Below, piece after piece: positions 6,425 through 12,846 of a stretch of DNA of 12,846 bases. Source of the DNA: Clostridia bacterium. GTDB taxonomy: Bacteria; Bacillota_A; Clostridia; Oscillospirales; CAG-272. Every line of letters begins with the position of its first letter. Position 1 is the stretch's first letter. The DNA lies in contig JAGBGV010000018.1 of assembly GCA_017935805.1 (NCBI GenBank), positions 1-12,846 of the forward strand, read 5' to 3'. The notes under the pieces are model-generated. The model saw only the letters and a list, made by a program, of their open reading frames with translations. It was not told where the DNA came from and searched no databases. The position numbers and the translations under genes are program-made.

Positions 6425-8866
6425 TTATGCGGTGATCTTCACGCGGTATGCAATCTTTCCATCCTCAAGCACCGCATCAACATCGTCTCCCGCCTTTACT
6501 TCTCCGCGAAGCATCGCCTCGGAAAAAGAATCCTCAACGCGGCGAACAATAGCACGGCGAAGCGGTCTTGCGCCATACACAGGATCAAATCCTTCTTTGG
6601 CAAGAGATGCAACCACCTCATCGCTGAAGCTGATCTTTATTCCGATATCAGAAATGCGCTTTTCAACCTCCGAGAGCATGATGCGGGCGATCTTTCCGAT
6701 ATCCTCATCGGTCAGCTTGTTGAAGATGATCGTCTCGTCCACGCGGTTAATGAACTCAGGTTTGAATGTGTGCTTTAGGGCATCCGTCACCGCTGCTTTG
6801 ATCTTATCCTGCTCCTCCCCTGCTTTTGACACGTCGGCAAATCCAAGTCTCTTCTGCTCTGTTATACTGCCTGCACCAACATTCGAGGTCATGATTATGA
6901 TGGTATTCTTAAAATCCACCCGTCTGCCCTGGGCATCGGTGAGTATTCCGTCCTCAAGAATCTGAAGCAAGATATTGAACACGTCGGGATGTGCCTTTTC
7001 TATCTCATCAAACAGCACTACAGAGTACGGTCTGCGGCGTATCTTCTCGGTAAGCTGACCACCCTCGTCAAATCCAACATATCCCGGAGGAGAGCCGATC
7101 ATCTTTGACACGCTGTGCTTCTCCATGTACTCGGACATATCCACGCGGATCATGGCGTTCTGATCTCCGAACAATACATCTGCCAAAACCTTGGACAGCT
7201 CCGTTTTACCGACACCTGTAGGACCGAGGAAAATAAACGAGCCTATTGGGCGGCGAGGGTCCTTCAGTCCCATTCTGCCGCGACGGATGGCACGGGATAC
7301 AGCCTCTACCGCCTCGTCCTGCCCAATCACACGTTCCTTCAGGATCTTATCAAGATTGATCAGTCTCTCCCCCTCCTCGTCAGCCAGTTTCTTTACCGGA
7401 ATCCCCGTCCAGCCGGTGACTATATCCGCGATATCATCCTCCGTGATAGTCAAAGTACCGCCCGGTTTTCCCGGTATCGGTTTCTTTCCTTCAAGCTCCT
7501 CAGCAAGCCTCTTTTCCTCGTCTCGGAGTTTTGCCGCACCCTCGTAGTCCTCGCCGAGAATCGCCTCTTCCTTTTCAGCCGTAACGGATTTCAGCTTTGC
7601 TTCCAGCACTCGCACCTCCTCAGGCGGTGTAAACGATGCAATACGCTTTTTGCTCGCTGCCTCATCTATAAGGTCGATCGCCTTGTCGGGAAGATATCTG
7701 TCGCTGATGTATCTGACAGACAGTCCTACAGCCGCCTTGATAGCGTCATCACATATCTTCAGTTTGTGATGTGCCTCGTATTTGTCGCGAAGTCCGAAAA
7801 GTATCTGTTCCGCTTCCTCGGGTGTAGGCACGCCCACAAGCACAGACTGAAAACGTCTCTCAAGTGCCGCATCCTTTTCGATGTGCCGTCTGTATTCGTC
7901 AATAGTGGTCGCGCCAATAACCTGCATTTCTCCTCTCGCGAGAGCAGGCTTAATGATATTTGCCGCGTCAACAGCACCTTCAGCACCGCCCGCACCGATT
8001 ATTGTGTGTATCTCGTCAATAAACAGAATGATCTGGCGGTTTTTCGACACCTCCTGCATTACATTCTTCATCCGTTCTTCAAACTCGCCTCGGTATTTGG
8101 CTCCTGCGATCATAGCGGAAATATCAAGGGTAACGATCACCTTATCACGAAGAGTATCAGGTACACCTCCGTCAACGATACGCTGGGCAAGTCCTTCAAC
8201 AACTGCTGTTTTACCCACCCCGGGTTCACCGATAAGGCAGGGATTGTTCTTTGTACGGCGGGAAAGTATCTGTATCACCCTACCCGTTTCGTTGTCTCGC
8301 CCGATAATTGGGTCGATCTTCCCCTCCTTCGCCATCTTGCAGAGATTCCTGCCGTACTGCGTCAAAGTAGGTGCATCCCGAAGTCCTTCGTCAGGTTTCC
8401 TTGAGCTGCCATGTGACTCTTTGTCCACAGGTGTTGCGCCGAAATATGACATAACATCCCGCTTTATATCTGCAGATGACGCCCCCTGCTCTGAAATGAG
8501 CCGCAGAGCAAAGCATTCCGATTCATCGCACATTGCAAGAAGCATATGCTCTGTTCCGATGTAGCCGTGACCCATTCCAACCGCAATGGTGGCAGATGAC
8601 TCGATGATCTTTTTGGTTCTCGGGGTAATGTCAGCCGCAGTAAGAATTGTAGGTTGCCCAAAACCCACGTTTGTGCCGATCACCTGCTTTGTTTTTTCAT
8701 ATGTTACACCGCGTTCTTCAAGCACCCGCGAGGCAATACCCTCTTTCTCGGAGAGCAGTCCCAAGAGCAAATGCTCACTTCCGACACAGTTGTGACCCAT
8801 TTCGGAAGCAAGATACAGTGCGCAGTTAAGTGCATTTGGAGCTTTTTTTGTAAATCCAATGTTCAT
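6425..8866 (-). CDS. clpC: ATP-dependent Clp protease ATP-binding subunit ClpC
   Basis: This 813-residue HSP100 unfoldase feeds substrates to ClpP in the cytoplasm. Two Clp-N repeats (about 5-60 and 80-140) are followed by AAA domain 1 with Walker A GEPGVGKT (213-220) and Walker B LFIDE (281-285). A short middle domain holds the UVR-like segment [19 protein letters not shown] (about 439-457), which distinguishes ClpC from ClpB. AAA domain 2 has Walker A GPTGVGKT (548-555), Walker B VLFDE (617-621) and the SPPGYVG pore loop (592-598). The LGF loop near 674-676 fits ClpP docking. The length is typical (about 810-820). The ATG follows GGGAGG by 9 bases. Bacillus-type clpC normally sits behind ctsR-mcsA-mcsB, but here it is alone, with terminators on both sides, so control and adaptor supply must differ or lie elsewhere. 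Confidence 0.96.
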   Translation of the reverse strand: MNIGFTKKAPNALNCALYLASEMGHNCVGSEHLLLGLLSEKEGIASRVLEERGVTYEKTKQVIGTNVGFGQPTILTAADITPRTKKIIESSATIAVGMGHGYIGTEHMLLAMCDESECFALRLISEQGASSADIKRDVMSYFGATPVDKESHGSSRKPDEGLRDAPTLTQYGRNLCKMAKEGKIDPIIGRDNETGRVIQILSRRTKNNPCLIGEPGVGKTAVVEGLAQRIVDGGVPDTLRDKVIVTLDISAMIAGAKYRGEFEERMKNVMQEVSKNRQIILFIDEIHTIIGAGGAEGAVDAANIIKPALARGEMQVIGATTIDEYRRHIEKDAALERRFQSVLVGVPTPEEAEQILFGLRDKYEAHHKLKICDDAIKAAVGLSVRYISDRYLPDKAIDLIDEAASKKRIASFTPPEEVRVLEAKLKSVTAEKEEAILGEDYEGAAKLRDEEKRLAEELEGKKPIPGKPGGTLTITEDDIADIVTGWTGIPVKKLADEEGERLINLDKILKERVIGQDEAVEAVSRAIRRGRMGLKDPRRPIGSFIFLGPTGVGKTELSKVLADVLFGDQNAMIRVDMSEYMEKHSVSKMIGSPPGYVGFDEGGQLTEKIRRRPYSVVLFDEIEKAHPDVFNILLQILEDGILTDAQGRRVDFKNTIIIMTSNVGAGSITEQKRLGFADVSKAGEEQDKIKAAVTDALKHTFKPEFINRVDETIIFNKLTDEDIGKIARIMLSEVEKRISDIGIKISFSDEVVASLAKEGFDPVYGARPLRRAIVRRVEDSFSEAMLRGEVKAGDDVDAVLEDGKIAYRVKITA

Positions 8867-8923
8867 TACACTCTACCTCCCGATCAATTCTTTATTCCTA
8901 TCAGTATATTCTCAATTTCTCTA

Positions 8924-8953
8924 TTATTATTCACTGATTTGAGCTTTTGTCAG
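8924..8953 (-). promoter_or_regulatory. Possible clpC promoter (weak)
   Basis: The 8867-9001 gap must hold the clpC promoter because a terminator lies at 9002-9026. The best sigma-A match is CTGACA (8953-8948), an 18-base spacer and TAATAA (8929-8924), which would give a leader of about 55 bases. The -10 is imprecise because the region repeats AATAAT. No convincing CtsR tandem heptad or CIRCE inverted repeat is visible. Confidence 0.3.
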
Positions 8954-9001
8954 CCTTGTCTCTTCAAGTTTTTTCCACACAATAATATCAACCAATAAAG
9001 C

Positions 9002-9026
9002 AAAAAAGAGACTGTATTAGTCTCTT
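9002..9026 (-). terminator. Intrinsic terminator of the SpoIID/peptidoglycan-binding operon
   Basis: AAGAGACT (9026-9019, minus strand) pairs perfectly with AGTCTCTT (9013-9006) around the 5-base loop AATAC and is followed by a T run (9007-9002). It begins 8 bases after the stop of the last operon gene. Confidence 0.85.
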
Positions 9027-9034
9027 CTTTGCAG

Positions 9035-9559
9035 CTACTGTGCAATAGATTTGTTGTACTCCTCCGACAGTCTGCGCCATGTTTCACGGTCTGCCTCACC
9101 TGTCACCGGGAGTCCGTTTATCCTCTGAAAATACCGCACCGCCTCGACCGTTTCTCTGCCGTAAACACCTGACACAGGTACTGTGGGGTAATCGTAATTC
9201 AGCCGTAGCGCGCCGAGTATCACCTGCAGTATCATGATAACGTCACTTCTCTCGCCGGTTCGGTTCACATGGTACGGATCCCGCGGTATCGGATAAATGT
9301 AGACCGGCGCACGTGCTCTCACCTCATCGTCATGCAACGCTACTACGGTATCCCAAGTCAACAAGTCTACCACACCCGTTTCCGGCAGATCATTTGTGCC
9401 TTGGAAATATCTCACCGCAGCCTCGGTTGATGGATCATACGCACCGTTCACGCTGACTCTCAAGCTCTCGTCATCATATGCAAACGACAAATACCGCAGC
9501 ATCCGCTGAATCTGTTCTATCCTTGTTCTATCACTTGAAACATCAATAAACATCGTCAC
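9035..9559 (-). CDS. Protein with two peptidoglycan-binding (PG_binding_1) domains, third gene of a spore-type operon
   Basis: This 174-residue protein consists almost entirely of two PG_binding_1 modules (about 11-75 and 104-168). They are recognisable by the pattern NGAYDPSTEAAVRYFQ / GVYGRETVEAVRYFQ followed by LPETG or LPVTG and a tryptophan (W69, W161). A short Pro/Tyr/Arg linker joins them. Such modules hold proteins on the glycan-peptide mesh of the wall or spore cortex. There is no catalytic domain, signal peptide or membrane segment. The start is GTG at 9559, 3 bases after the previous stop, with GGGAG upstream. The ATG two codons later (9553) is equally possible, with GAGG at 7 bases. 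The gene is coupled to the SpoIID-like gene, so it probably acts with it at the cortex or coat. That role is inferred. Confidence 0.85.
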   Translation of the reverse strand: MTMFIDVSSDRTRIEQIQRMLRYLSFAYDDESLRVSVNGAYDPSTEAAVRYFQGTNDLPETGVVDLLTWDTVVALHDDEVRARAPVYIYPIPRDPYHVNRTGERSDVIMILQVILGALRLNYDYPTVPVSGVYGRETVEAVRYFQRINGLPVTGEADRETWRRLSEEYNKSIAQ

Positions 9560-9562
9560 ACC

Positions 9563-10966
9563 TCACTCCCCTAAATTGCCTCCGAACTGTCCGCGAGTTC
9601 CGTAGTCCCCATCAACGATAGTTCGGTAAGTGTTTGCTACAGAATCCCATGTGGAAGCCCCTGTTACCCCGGTTTCCGGCAATCCGAATATCCTTTGATA
9701 AACCCGGACTGCATCTCTCGTTCTCACGCCGTACACCCCGTCAACATTCAGCTTGGGGATCTCCGTGTAAACATCCGATATACGGTTCAGATAGTTCTGC
9801 AAGGCGGTAACATATTCACCTCTTGAGCCAACCCGTAAAGGTGATCCCGGATATGGCAAGGTAGTTGACGTAAAATACCCCTCGGGCAATGAATCAAGCA
9901 GAATACGGTATGTGTCGTATATCTGCTGCCATGTTGTCTCGTCCACCACTCCCGTTACGGGCAGTCCGCTGTCATACTGGAAGTCCTCTACAGCGCCGCG
10001 GGTAGTGCCGCCGAATATTCCGTCTATCGTAACAGGTCTCACAGAATCAGAGAAAAATGAAATCACCGCGAGCAAATACTGAAGCTCACGCACGGCAATT
10101 CCCGTATCACCGAACTCAAGATCTCCTCCGAACAAAAGAGTCACGTCCTCAGCAGGTATCCCCTCGGAGCTTACATCAGTCAGCCGTTTTACAGCAGAAT
10201 ATATCCGTGAGATAGCGTACCACGTTGCCCTGCCTACAACTCCGTCGGGTGAAAGATCAAACTGCTCCTGAAACGCACGGACTGCATCTTCTGTATCCGC
10301 CGCAAAAACTCCCGTCGGGTCGCTGATTTTCGGGATGATCGGGAAATTCTTCGATATTCTGTTCAGCCGCGTCTGAATCAGCTTTACTTCGTCGCTGACA
10401 GTACCAAGTCGCAGTGGTGTTCCGGGATATGATTCGATCACACCCACGATAGGCGCGTTTTCCACGATGTCTATGTCGTCGTTATAGTAATATTGCAGTA
10501 TCTCATATGGCACAAGTCCGTCCTCCGCGAGAGATACGCTTCCCCACTGAGAGAGTCCGTTACACTGTACCTCGATCCCATCGCAATACAAGGCAAACAG
10601 CGGTTCAACAGAGCCACGCCTGCGAATATAGGAATCAAAAATATCGTCCACTATCTGCGAAATGTTCTCGAAGATATCACGTCCGTACACAAATGACTGA
10701 TCTATAGTGGTGGAGTTAGTGATATCGAAATCGTAGCCGCGGCTTCTGTAGTATTCGGTGTAAATTCGGTTGAGCGCAAAGCTTATCTGAGCATAGATGT
10801 TCGCCCGAAGTGCACTTTCCGGCCATGTGGGGTATATCTCACTTGACGCCACGTTTTTTATGTAATCCACAAACGGAACTGTCACATTCCGCGCTGATTC
10901 ATTGGGGCGTCCGAGATGGACCGTAACAGTCTCAGGGATCACAGGCAGCAATACTCCGTTATTCAT
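9563..10966 (-). CDS. SpoIID-like domain fused to three peptidoglycan-binding repeats
   Basis: With the ATG at 10966 (GGGAGG 8 bases upstream) this is 467 residues. An in-frame GTG at 11005 would add 13 but has no ribosome site. Residues about 10-170 resemble the SpoIID/LytB lytic transglycosylase domain: VTVHLG, then VPFVDYIKNVASSEIYPTWPE with E43 at the place of the SpoIID catalytic glutamate, then SALRAN in place of the usual EALKAQ. It closes with LSQWGSVSLAEDG and a YYY motif like SpoIID GMSQxGA...YY. Three PG_binding_1 repeats follow (about 190-257, 288-357 and 380-449), each with DGVxG-type, FQ/YQ and LPxTG-like motifs. SpoIID cleaves glycan strands denuded of peptide during engulfment. 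No membrane anchor or signal peptide is seen, unlike classical SpoIID. It overlaps the upstream gene by 8 bases. Activity is inferred, and the domain may have diverged to structure only. Confidence 0.82.
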   Translation of the reverse strand: MNNGVLLPVIPETVTVHLGRPNESARNVTVPFVDYIKNVASSEIYPTWPESALRANIYAQISFALNRIYTEYYRSRGYDFDITNSTTIDQSFVYGRDIFENISQIVDDIFDSYIRRRGSVEPLFALYCDGIEVQCNGLSQWGSVSLAEDGLVPYEILQYYYNDDIDIVENAPIVGVIESYPGTPLRLGTVSDEVKLIQTRLNRISKNFPIIPKISDPTGVFAADTEDAVRAFQEQFDLSPDGVVGRATWYAISRIYSAVKRLTDVSSEGIPAEDVTLLFGGDLEFGDTGIAVRELQYLLAVISFFSDSVRPVTIDGIFGGTTRGAVEDFQYDSGLPVTGVVDETTWQQIYDTYRILLDSLPEGYFTSTTLPYPGSPLRVGSRGEYVTALQNYLNRISDVYTEIPKLNVDGVYGVRTRDAVRVYQRIFGLPETGVTGASTWDSVANTYRTIVDGDYGTRGQFGGNLGE

Positions 10967-11477
10967 CTGATGTACCTCCCACTTCTCCCCGGGTGTTGTC
11001 AACACTTCCCGTGATCTGTCCGTTTTCGTTGCCTATATCCTCGCGATCACTTCCACCGGGCTGTAAAGCTTCTGACTGTGTCATTTCAAAAATCATAACA
11101 CGGTCTCCCTGCGCTCCTGCAACTCGGTCAGCCTCACCAAGTGGCATCAGATCCACCGGCTGTACCGCAACCACTCCACCGAAAACAGGCACTCCCACAA
11201 GTTCTACAGGATAGAATCCGTCATATGCTACGTTTACATTGTAAAGGGCAAAGGGTTGTGCATTTCCCGGGCGTGTGCTTGTGCCAAAAGCAGGTGCGGC
11301 AAGAGATACAGTCTCCGTCAGTCCGCCTCTGTCAGTTCTCAATGAATACAGTATTCGGTCATCCTCTGCTGCGCCGTTTTTGTATTCTGTTATGGTCACA
11401 ACTGCGTTTTCAACAGGTAGAGTCCCCCCTGCTCTTGTCACCCTCACCTTCAAGTATCCGTTCACGGAATTTTCCAT
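10959..11477 (-). CDS. Carboxypeptidase-regulatory-like beta-sandwich protein, first gene of the spore-type operon
   Basis: This 172-residue protein has a beta-rich domain (about 5-112), starting GYLKVRVTRAGGTLPVENAVVTI, with a DRGGLTETVSLAAP segment and later DGFYPVELVGVPVF. This is the layout of carboxypeptidase-regulatory-like/transthyretin-type folds (VxGxPVxGAxVxI...TDxxGxF). Residues about 130-172 are a low-complexity Gly/Asp/Glu/Asn tail that is probably disordered. There is no signal peptide, catalytic motif or cysteine. The ATG follows GGAGGT at 6 bases. The gene is cotranscribed with, and overlaps by 8 bases, the SpoIID-peptidoglycan-binding gene, so it is probably a structural or adaptor component of the same cortex/coat assembly. 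No specific function can be read. Confidence 0.75.
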   Translation of the reverse strand: MENSVNGYLKVRVTRAGGTLPVENAVVTITEYKNGAAEDDRILYSLRTDRGGLTETVSLAAPAFGTSTRPGNAQPFALYNVNVAYDGFYPVELVGVPVFGGVVAVQPVDLMPLGEADRVAGAQGDRVMIFEMTQSEALQPGGSDREDIGNENGQITGSVDNTRGEVGGTSDE

Positions 11478-11508
11478 AATGCTACCTCCGCAATTTCAGT
11501 TCTTCTTC

Positions 11509-11534
11509 AGTTTATGCATGAGAAATCAAGCTGT
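11509..11534 (-). promoter_or_regulatory. Possible sporulation (sigma-K/E-like) promoter of the spore-type operon
   Basis: On the minus strand, CATAAACT (11516-11509) resembles the sigma-E/sigma-K -10 (CATA followed by AT-rich bases), with AC (11534-11533) 16 bases upstream as in the sigma-K -35. No good TTGACA/TATAAT pair exists in this 99-base divergent gap. The predicted leader is about 25 bases. The motifs carry little information, so this is suggestive only. Confidence 0.28.
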
Positions 11535-11576
11535 GAATATACTGAAAGAAAAAACTGCAATAGGCGGAGGGAAAAC

Positions 11577-12242
11577 ATGAAAACAGTTGGGCTTACAATG
11601 TCAATGGATGCACAGAATTACTACATTCGGCAGAGGTATATTCAATATCTGACGCAGTTTTGCAGTAATGTCATGCCAATTATCTTGCCGATTACTGATA
11701 GCACCGATTTGATCCGTGAATATGCTCGCGAGATCGACGGACTAATCCTCACGGGAGGAGACGACATTGATCCCGAGCTGTACGGTGAGCGAAAGGAAAA
11801 AGCCTGCGGAGTTGTTCACAGGCTTCGTGATGAATTTGAAATCGCTCTCACGCGAGAGACGGTGCTGGCGGAAAAACCGGTACTCGGAATATGCCGAGGG
11901 ATGCAGGTGATAAACGTCACCCTCGGCGGTACACTATGGCAGGATATTGATGTGACAAATCACGCCGACACTTCTTGCTCTGTTACCAGCCATGAGGTCC
12001 GTTTAGGCGGTCGATTGCGTGATATCATAGGGCTGGACTCCATTCGCACAAACAGCTATCATCACCAATCGGTGAAATCACTCGGCATGGGACTCACCGC
12101 GGTCGCTTTCAGTGCTGACGGGCATATTGAGGCGGTATGGGGGAAAGACTACCCATTCCTCTGCGGTGTTCAGTGGCACCCGGAGATGGAGCGGGATGAG
12201 TGTTCTATGAAGATTATTCGGGCGTTTGGGGATGCGCTGTAA
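11577..12242 (+). CDS. Peptidase C26 / gamma-glutamyl hydrolase family class I glutamine amidotransferase-like protein
   Basis: This 221-residue protein has an alpha/beta hydrolase-like amidotransferase fold. It has LTGGDDIDPELYGE (58-71, typical of gamma-glutamyl-GABA hydrolase relatives), the nucleophile elbow GICRGMQ with C106, and QWHPE with H201 and E203, completing the Cys-His-Glu triad. Family members such as PuuD hydrolyse gamma-glutamyl bonds in GABA or polyglutamate conjugates. Spore-formers may use relatives on wall or polyglutamate substrates, but the substrate here is unknown. The ATG at 11577 has GGAGG 6 bases upstream. Extending the frame to 11514 would lose that site. The length is slightly below PuuD (about 254), with no missing catalytic residue. 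It is the only plus-strand gene. It diverges from the spore-type operon and ends directly against the opposing pseudogene, with no terminator between. Confidence 0.87.
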   Translation: MKTVGLTMSMDAQNYYIRQRYIQYLTQFCSNVMPIILPITDSTDLIREYAREIDGLILTGGDDIDPELYGERKEKACGVVHRLRDEFEIALTRETVLAEKPVLGICRGMQVINVTLGGTLWQDIDVTNHADTSCSVTSHEVRLGGRLRDIIGLDSIRTNSYHHQSVKSLGMGLTAVAFSADGHIEAVWGKDYPFLCGVQWHPEMERDECSMKIIRAFGDAL

Positions 12243-12662
12243 TCACCTTATCCCATGCTTCTCACAATACTCAAGCACTATATTGCGAAAATGCTCGTGC
12301 TTGAAGCTGATGCGAACGTCTGTTGTATCAACGTATGCACCTCTGATAAGGTTTTGTATCACCGCTTCTGCAACAAAGCACTCAAACTGATAGTCGTCGC
12401 TAAAGCAAGCTTCAATATCTGTGTTCATTCCTTCGTTTATTCCGCGTATAGCGTGGCGGTAGATTATGTTCTCTCGTCCAAGCAGCTTGCCCATGCTCTC
12501 GAGTGCACGAAGTCCGCCTATCATGTCCGAGACGGATATCTTTCCGCGATATTCCATTATCCGCTCACCCCCGCCAAGGATATTGTCAACGGTTGTTTCA
12601 AGCACATCAGCCAAGTCGAGCAGTATAGCGGTATCAGGCAGTGTTTCGCCCGTTTCCCGTAC
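12243..12662 (-). pseudogene. XRE-family transcriptional regulator, 5'-truncated (C-terminal fragment)
   Basis: The open frame encodes ETGETLPDTAILLDLADVL then ETTVDNILGGGERIM, the classic second half of an XRE helix-turn-helix regulator (usually ...SKWETGE.LPDT..LL.LA..L...VD.IL). A C-terminal domain of about 100 residues follows (EYRGKISVSDM to EKHGIR) of the kind found in clostridial XRE proteins. The frame is cut at 12663-12665 by TAG, just where the recognition-helix segment with Trp (SKW) should come. The first HTH helices are missing, and the DNA beyond does not encode them. The gene is therefore broken at that point, next to a recombinase. A TTG at 12614 has no ribosome site, while the ATG at 12557 (MEYRGKI) follows GGGGGTGAG and could start an HTH-less protein. 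The disruption is well supported; its cause is inferred. Confidence 0.78.
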
Positions 12663-12683
12663 CTAAAGATATTGGTTATGTAC

Positions 12684-12713
12684 GAGTGCCTACGCCCACT
12701 TGCATAGGCACTC
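12684..12713. repeat. Perfect 9-bp inverted repeat (hairpin) after the recombinase gene
   Basis: GAGTGCCTA (12684-12692) and TAGGCACTC (12705-12713) are perfectly complementary. CGC/GCA inside extends the stem to about 12 pairs with one wobble, leaving a 6-base loop. It lies 12 bases beyond the recombinase stop codon. There is no T run on the minus-strand side, so it is not a classical intrinsic terminator. It may be a Rho-assisted terminator, an mRNA-protecting hairpin or part of the recombinase attachment region. Confidence 0.7.
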
Positions 12714-12725
12714 ATATCCTTGTTT

Positions 12726-12846
12726 TTACTCAATTTTGCCGATAAAGCGGTAATAGATGTCAATGTTCTGCTCACGCATACCGTCCACGGTGGTTGCTTC
12801 GTGAATGACGATTTTCTCAATCAGCGTATTCAGAAGCTCCGCTGTC
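12726..12846 (-). CDS. Site-specific serine recombinase, C-terminal 39 residues (DUF4368-like tail); runs off the right edge
   Basis: The last 39 codons read AELLNTLIEKIVIHEAT near the start, then REQNIDIYYRFIGKIE before TAA. LL..LIEKI.IHEA and IDIYYRFIGKI are hallmarks of the C-terminal DUF4368 segment of large serine recombinases common in Firmicute conjugative and mobilisable elements. The catalytic N-terminal domain with its serine would lie to the right. The protein cuts and rejoins att sites to insert or excise the element. Adjacent DNA shows a truncated XRE gene, fitting its insertion there. Only the tail is visible, so whether the recombinase is intact is unknown. Confidence 0.83.
   Translation of the reverse strand, partial: TAELLNTLIEKIVIHEATTVDGMREQNIDIYYRFIGKIE

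Larger units (their letters stand above)
12660..12846. mobile_element. Boundary of an integrated element (serine-recombinase type), extending right of the window
   Basis: Similarity to the XRE gene stops near 12657-12660. From there to the right are a hairpin and the end of a site-specific recombinase. Large serine recombinases of Tn4451/Tn5397-like elements often lie at one end of the element, pointing outward, as here. The attachment core cannot be defined because the other end is outside the window. The missing 5' half of the XRE gene is expected beyond the far end. Confidence 0.5.

Noticed and set aside
7115..8404. Plus-strand open frame of 429 codons opposite clpC
   Set aside because: Composition is unlike a real protein, with no domains or start signal; it is antisense to the certain ClpC coding region.
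8930..8956. Possible CtsR tandem heptad near GACAAAAGCTCAAA upstream of clpC
   Set aside because: The two heptads each mismatch GGTCAAA and the spacing is one base instead of three, so it does not meet the known CtsR box.
10967..11005. Thirteen-residue extension of the SpoIID-like protein from a GTG at 11005
   Set aside because: The ATG at 10966 has a near-perfect GGGAGG site 8 bases upstream; the GTG has none.
11538..11543. TATACT as a sigma-A -10 for the C26 hydrolase gene
   Set aside because: The hexamer 17 bases upstream (TGCATG) is a poor -35 and there is no extended -10, so it is not listed as a promoter.
12557..12820. Minus-strand frame of 87 codons across the recombinase end and XRE fragment
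   Set aside because: It overlaps the recombinase tail and the XRE fragment out of frame with both, and reads as a mix of their alternative frames.

Overview
The window looks like a chromosomal segment of an anaerobic, spore-forming Firmicute, most likely a Clostridia of the Ruminococcus/Oscillospiraceae type. The evidence is purine-rich GGAGG ribosome binding sites before nearly every gene, near-consensus sigma-A promoters in AT-rich gaps, a ClpC-type chaperone, SpoIID-like and peptidoglycan-binding sporulation-type proteins, and a DUF4368-type serine recombinase tail at the right edge. The species call is inference from gene content. Almost all genes lie on the minus strand, so the biological order runs from right to left.

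Layout, left to right. (1) 1-4091: an operon read leftwards from a strong promoter at 4063-4091. It encodes a DeoR-family regulator, then E2 (lipoyl acyltransferase), E3 (dihydrolipoyl dehydrogenase) and the start of E1 (thiamine-diphosphate 2-oxoacid dehydrogenase), which runs off the left edge. Together these make a pyruvate/acetoin-type 2-oxoacid dehydrogenase complex with an embedded regulator. (2) 4141-6336: an insulated two-gene cassette, an AAA/ABC-type ATPase (SMC/OLD-like) followed by a small TOPRIM-motif protein whose start overlaps the ATPase end. It has its own perfect -35/-10 promoter and its own intrinsic terminator. This architecture recalls anti-phage ATPase+TOPRIM modules (OLD, PARIS, RloAB-like) and is the best candidate here for an undescribed system. 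(3) 6389-8953: a stand-alone clpC with its own terminator and no ctsR/mcsA/mcsB beside it.

(4) 9002-11534: a tightly coupled three-gene operon encoding a beta-sandwich (carboxypeptidase-regulatory-like) protein, a SpoIID-like domain fused to three peptidoglycan-binding repeats, and a protein with two peptidoglycan-binding repeats. All three lack signal peptides, suggesting mother-cell work on the forespore cortex or coat. (5) 11577-12242: the only plus-strand gene, a class I amidotransferase-like peptidase C26 (gamma-glutamyl hydrolase family), divergent from the spore-type operon. (6) 12243-12846: a 5'-truncated XRE-family regulator, cut within its DNA-binding domain. Beside it are a strong hairpin and the C-terminus of a large serine recombinase. 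I read this as the boundary of an integrated mobile element that inserted into the regulator gene and extends to the right of the window.

No rRNA, tRNA, CRISPR array or riboswitch was recognised. No gap longer than 300 bases lacks a gene.
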